This document shows positions 7,265-9,652 of a stretch of DNA of 9,652 bases, one piece after another. Within the stretch, counting starts at the first letter, position 1. Every line of letters begins with the position of its first letter. The stretch is taken from contig DEHO01000013.1 in the NCBI GenBank assembly GCA_002351955.1, positions 41,170 through 50,821 of the forward strand, in the 5' to 3' direction. The notes below the pieces were generated by a model that was given only the letters and a program-made list of their open reading frames with translations, did not search any database and was not told where the DNA came from. This DNA comes from Flavobacteriales bacterium UBA2798 (GTDB taxonomy: Bacteria > Bacteroidota > Bacteroidia > Flavobacteriales_D > UBA2798). A program made the translations under genes and the position numbers.

Positions 7265-7491
7265 TCTATTGTGCCTTCAAATTTTCCGGTTCTCATGGCG
7301 TAGTATCCCATTGCTAGAATGCCAAGACCAAGAACTACAAATAAAATACGACCACTGTTTCTTCCGAATTTACTATTCATGTACTCAGTACCGTTCGAAC
7401 GGGTGAGCAATTCCCAGTTGAAAACACCTGCGCCAATCAGAATCAATCCTGTTGAATAAATTAAATACAGCGCAAGCATGTTGTTGTTCAT
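7261..7491 (-). CDS. small two-helix membrane protein, Imm17-like
   Basis: This 76-residue protein has two predicted membrane helices (about 6-24 and 48-66). They are separated by a polar loop with FNWE (24-27) and a G-R-N-S-G-R stretch (43-48). The layout and the FNW and GR motifs resemble Pfam Immunity protein 17 (Imm17), predicted from polymorphic-toxin loci. That assignment is from memory and moderate. Such short proteins also occur in Bacteroidota away from any toxin, and none is seen here. The gene ends in an ATGA overlap with the NlpC/P60 gene, so the two are made together. A consensus -7 box lies 4 bases before ATG 7491, so the true start may be Met5 (7479), which still keeps both helices. 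Confidence 0.8.
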   Translation of the reverse strand: MNNNMLALYLIYSTGLILIGAGVFNWELLTRSNGTEYMNSKFGRNSGRILFVVLGLGILAMGYYAMRTGKFEGTIE

Positions 7492-7495
7492 GGTG

Positions 7496-7503
7496 CAAAT
7501 TTA
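7496..7503 (-). promoter_or_regulatory. -7 promoter element for the Imm17-like/nlpC operon
   Basis: TAAATTTG on the minus strand is an exact match to the Bacteroidota TAnnTTTG element, in the short spacer after the peroxiredoxin terminator, where a new promoter is expected. The -33 region is weak (a TTTA 15 bases upstream of the box). Transcription would start at about the annotated ATG, giving a leaderless message or a start at Met5. Confidence 0.55.
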
Positions 7504-7537
7504 CATTTTCCTTTTTCCTAAACCGGGTTAAAAATGA

Positions 7538-7565
7538 AAAAGACCGATCAAATGACCGGTCTTTT
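7538..7565 (-). terminator. rho-independent terminator of the peroxiredoxin gene
   Basis: A 9-bp perfect stem (AAAAGACCG at 7538-7546, CGGTCTTTT at 7557-7565) encloses a 10-base loop about 20 bases downstream of the peroxiredoxin stop. On the minus strand a T-tract completes the right-hand stem. It is nearly symmetrical, so it would work in both directions. It separates the peroxiredoxin transcript from the Imm17-like/nlpC operon. Confidence 0.88.
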
Positions 7566-7585
7566 CATTGTAAGTTTTGAACAGA

Positions 7586-8218
7586 TTAGTGTTTCGCAAG
7601 GTAATTTGCAACACCATCATGCGTGGCTTTCATTCCTTCAGCACCTTTATGCCAGTCGGCAGGACAAACTTCTCCGTTTTCTTCGAAAAACTGGAGAGCG
7701 TCTACCATTCGGAGTGCCTCATCAACGTTACGCCCGAGCGGGAACATATTTACCAGCTGGTGCATAACGGTACCTGATTTGTCGATAAGGAATAAACCGC
7801 GGTAAGCGATCATTGGACCGGATGCCACGAGGTTTCCTTCATCATCATAATCGTATTCACCTGCCAATACTCCAAAATCATCAGAAATGGTTTTGGTAGT
7901 ATCCGCAACTATCGGATAAGTTACACCTTTAATTCCGCCCTGATCTTTGCTCATCTGAAGCCATCCCCAATGCGATTCTTCAGTATCGGTTGAACAGGCA
8001 ACTACTGCAACATTTCTTTTTTCAAATTCTGCAAGTTTGTTCTGAAAAGCGTGAAGCTCGGTAGGACAAACGAACGTGAAATCCTTAGGGTAGAAGAAGA
8101 ACAGAACGTGCTTCTTACCAAGGAACTGATCCAAAGAAAAATCATTCACCACCTGGTTTCCGTTAACTACGGCTGATGCTTTGAATGATGGTGCTTTTCT
8201 TCCTACAAGTACTGACAT
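7586..8218 (-). CDS. typical 2-Cys peroxiredoxin (AhpC/TSA, Prx1 group)
   Basis: This complete 210-residue thiol peroxidase reduces H2O2, organic hydroperoxides and possibly peroxynitrite in the cytoplasm. The peroxidatic Cys51 lies in the PxxxTxxC motif (P44, T48, C51, with VCPTE). The resolving Cys185 lies in GEVCPADW, and Arg140 is the usual active-site arginine. These make it a typical 2-Cys enzyme that works as a dimer or decamer and is re-reduced by thioredoxin or AhpF; neither partner is in the window. A GGIKG loop (94-98) resembles the GGLG motif of oxidation-sensitive Prx, but the C-terminal YF motif is replaced by Tyr-Leu, so sensitivity to over-oxidation is uncertain. The leader before the ATG is A-rich without Shine-Dalgarno. 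It has its own promoter and terminator and so forms a single-gene unit. Confidence 0.97.
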   Translation of the reverse strand: MSVLVGRKAPSFKASAVVNGNQVVNDFSLDQFLGKKHVLFFFYPKDFTFVCPTELHAFQNKLAEFEKRNVAVVACSTDTEESHWGWLQMSKDQGGIKGVTYPIVADTTKTISDDFGVLAGEYDYDDEGNLVASGPMIAYRGLFLIDKSGTVMHQLVNMFPLGRNVDEALRMVDALQFFEENGEVCPADWHKGAEGMKATHDGVANYLAKH

Positions 8219-8249
8219 ATTTTTTTGTTTTTTAGTTTGTGAATGAGTG

Positions 8250-8282
8250 CAAAATTAGCCCTGTGTTTGATACAATAACCAA
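8250..8282 (-). promoter_or_regulatory. promoter of the peroxiredoxin gene
   Basis: On the minus strand TAATTTTG (8257-8250) matches the Bacteroidota -7 consensus TAnnTTTG exactly. A TTG at 8282-8280 lies 22 bases upstream of it, within the usual -33 spacing. Transcription would start near 8244, leaving an A-rich leader of about 25 bases before ATG 8218. The promoter is in the spacer after the carboxylase gene. Confidence 0.7.
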
Positions 8283-8312
8283 TGATCCCCGAATTTGTTT
8301 TGAACAAGCTCT

Positions 8313-9652
8313 TCAGGTCTGGATAACTCCCACATTATAAGGGCGTGTAATAGGGGAGTGGTTGGCCATCTCGATGCCCATCGAAACCCACTTGCGGGTA
8401 TCCAATGGATCGATAATGGCATCCAGCCAAAGTCGTGATGCCGCATAAAACGGAGTGGTTTGCCTGTCGTAACGGTCTTTAATTTTATCGAACAATTCTT
8501 TTTCCCTTTCCGGTGTGATTTGTTCTCCTTTCGCCTTGAGAGAAGCAACTTCAATCTGAACAAGCACCTTTGCTGCCTGTGCACCTCCCATAACTGCCAC
8601 CTGTGCTGTTGGCCAGCCTGCAATCAGACGCGGATCATAGGCTTTACCGCACATGGCATAATTTCCTGCACCGTATGAATTACCGATCACAATGGTGAAT
8701 TTGGGAACAACAGAATTACTCATGGCGTTTACCAGTTTGGCACCGTCCTTAATGATTCCACCCTGTTCAGATCGTGAGCCTACCATGAAACCTGTAACGT
8801 CCTGCAAAAACACCAACGGAATTTTTTTCTGGTTACAATTCATGATAAATCGTGCAGCCTTATCGGCGCTGTCGCTGTAAATGACTCCACCTTGCTGCAT
8901 TTCTCCTTTCTTGCTTTTTACAATCATTCGCTGATTAGCAACAATACCCACAGCCCAGCCGTCAATTCGGGCTAATCCGCACAATATACTTTTTCCGTAA
9001 AGCTCTTTGTATTCTTCAAAATCCGAATCATCCACCAATCGTGCAATGATCTCTCGCATATCATATGGCTTGTTTCTCGATTCCGGTAAAATGCCATAAA
9101 TCTCCTTGGGATCTTTTTTAGGATCAGCCGGTTTTTCACGGTTGAATCCAGCTTTTTCATAATCACCAACTTTACTCATGATGTTTCGGATACGATTCAG
9201 GCAGTCCTTATCATCCTTGCATTTGTAATCGGTAACTCCACTGATCTCACAATGTGTACTGGCACCACCCAGCGTTTCATTATCGATATCCTCACCAATA
9301 GCGGCTTTCACCAAATAGGATCCTGCAAGGAAAATGCTTCCTGTTTTGTCAACAATCATGGCTTCATCACTCATAATGGGCAGATAGGCTCCTCCGGCAA
9401 CGCAGCTTCCCATTACAGCGGCAATCTGCAGTATACCTTGGGAACTCATAACAGCATTGTTGCGGAAAATTCTCCCGAAATGTTCCTTATCGGGGAAAAT
9501 TTCATCTTGCATTGGTAGGTATACACCTGCAGAATCTACAAGGTAGATTATGGGTAAACGATTCTCCATGGCGATTTCCTGGGCACGCAGATTTTTCTTT
9601 CCGGTAATGGGAAACCAGGCACCGGCTTTTACAGTAGCATCGTTGGCAACAA
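8313..9652 (-). CDS. acyl-CoA carboxylase carboxyltransferase (beta) subunit, N-terminus cut by window edge
   Basis: 445 codons are visible, reading in from the right edge; the frame is open to base 9652. Comparable Bacteroidota proteins are about 540 residues, so roughly 95 N-terminal residues lie outside. It is the carboxyltransferase of a biotin-dependent acyl-CoA carboxylase. It transfers carboxyl from carboxybiotin to an acyl-CoA, in the cytoplasm, together with a biotin carboxylase/BCCP subunit not in the window. Visible crotonase-fold elements are the N-terminal half block SCVAGGAYLPIMSDE and the C-terminal half block GNSYGAGNYAMCGKAYDP, whose glycine-rich loops form the oxyanion holes. 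The overall pattern (SGSIFLAG-like and LGGA-x-HC blocks) is nearest the methylcrotonyl-CoA carboxylase beta type, but propionyl-CoA or geranyl-CoA cannot be excluded. The ATG at 9569 is internal, not the start. Confidence 0.95.
   Translation of the reverse strand, partial: VANDATVKAGAWFPITGKKNLRAQEIAMENRLPIIYLVDSAGVYLPMQDEIFPDKEHFGRIFRNNAVMSSQGILQIAAVMGSCVAGGAYLPIMSDEAMIVDKTGSIFLAGSYLVKAAIGEDIDNETLGGASTHCEISGVTDYKCKDDKDCLNRIRNIMSKVGDYEKAGFNREKPADPKKDPKEIYGILPESRNKPYDMREIIARLVDDSDFEEYKELYGKSILCGLARIDGWAVGIVANQRMIVKSKKGEMQQGGVIYSDSADKAARFIMNCNQKKIPLVFLQDVTGFMVGSRSEQGGIIKDGAKLVNAMSNSVVPKFTIVIGNSYGAGNYAMCGKAYDPRLIAGWPTAQVAVMGGAQAAKVLVQIEVASLKAKGEQITPEREKELFDKIKDRYDRQTTPFYAASRLWLDAIIDPLDTRKWVSMGIEMANHSPITRPYNVGVIQT

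Noticed and set aside
7261..7491. Toxin-immunity locus, because the small protein resembles Imm17
   Set aside because: No toxin-like gene, secretion tag or variable repeat cassette is near; neighbours are housekeeping genes.
8255..8623. 122-codon minus-strand open frame
   Set aside because: It lies in another frame of the carboxylase gene, which has clear homology through the same bases, and its own product is low-complexity and Trp/Arg-rich without motifs.

Overview
The window looks like ordinary chromosomal DNA of a member of the Bacteroidota, possibly Flavobacteriales or a relative. Three things suggest this. The ClpB and acyl-CoA carboxylase sequences are of the Bacteroidota type. Start codons are preceded by A-rich leaders without Shine-Dalgarno sequences. 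Two promoters match the phylum's -7 consensus TAnnTTTG exactly. The placement is by recognition from memory; no database search was possible. I see no tRNA, rRNA, CRISPR array, insertion sequence, integrase or attachment site, and no gene-free stretch longer than about 140 bases.

Left part (1-2869). A PAP2-superfamily membrane phosphatase (minus strand, cut by the left edge) is divergent from a DUF1287 (YijF-like) envelope protein. Next come an HSDL2-like short-chain dehydrogenase (minus) and, divergent from it, a TPR-repeat protein of unknown role (plus).

Middle (2876-7491), all on the minus strand. Read in transcription order, a small two-helix membrane protein (Imm17-like) overlaps by 4 bases the start of a cytoplasmic-type NlpC/P60 peptidase. 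Then come clpB, whose leader carries a palindrome and a hairpin, a rho-independent terminator, and a six-helix voltage-gated potassium channel with a C-terminal four-cysteine zinc-ribbon-like tail. The terminator lies only five bases upstream of the channel's start codon.

Right part (7538-9652), also minus. A typical 2-Cys peroxiredoxin has its own consensus promoter and its own terminator. Upstream of it is a biotin-dependent acyl-CoA carboxylase carboxyltransferase (beta) subunit, cut by the right edge.

Together the genes cover envelope and peptidoglycan maintenance (PAP2, DUF1287, NlpC/P60), stress defence (ClpB, peroxiredoxin), ion transport, and acyl-CoA or branched-chain metabolism. 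Nothing argues for a mobile island or a new multigene system. The points most worth a second look are the channel's zinc-ribbon tail, the coupled Imm17-like/NlpC pair, the structured clpB leader, and the terminator against the channel start.
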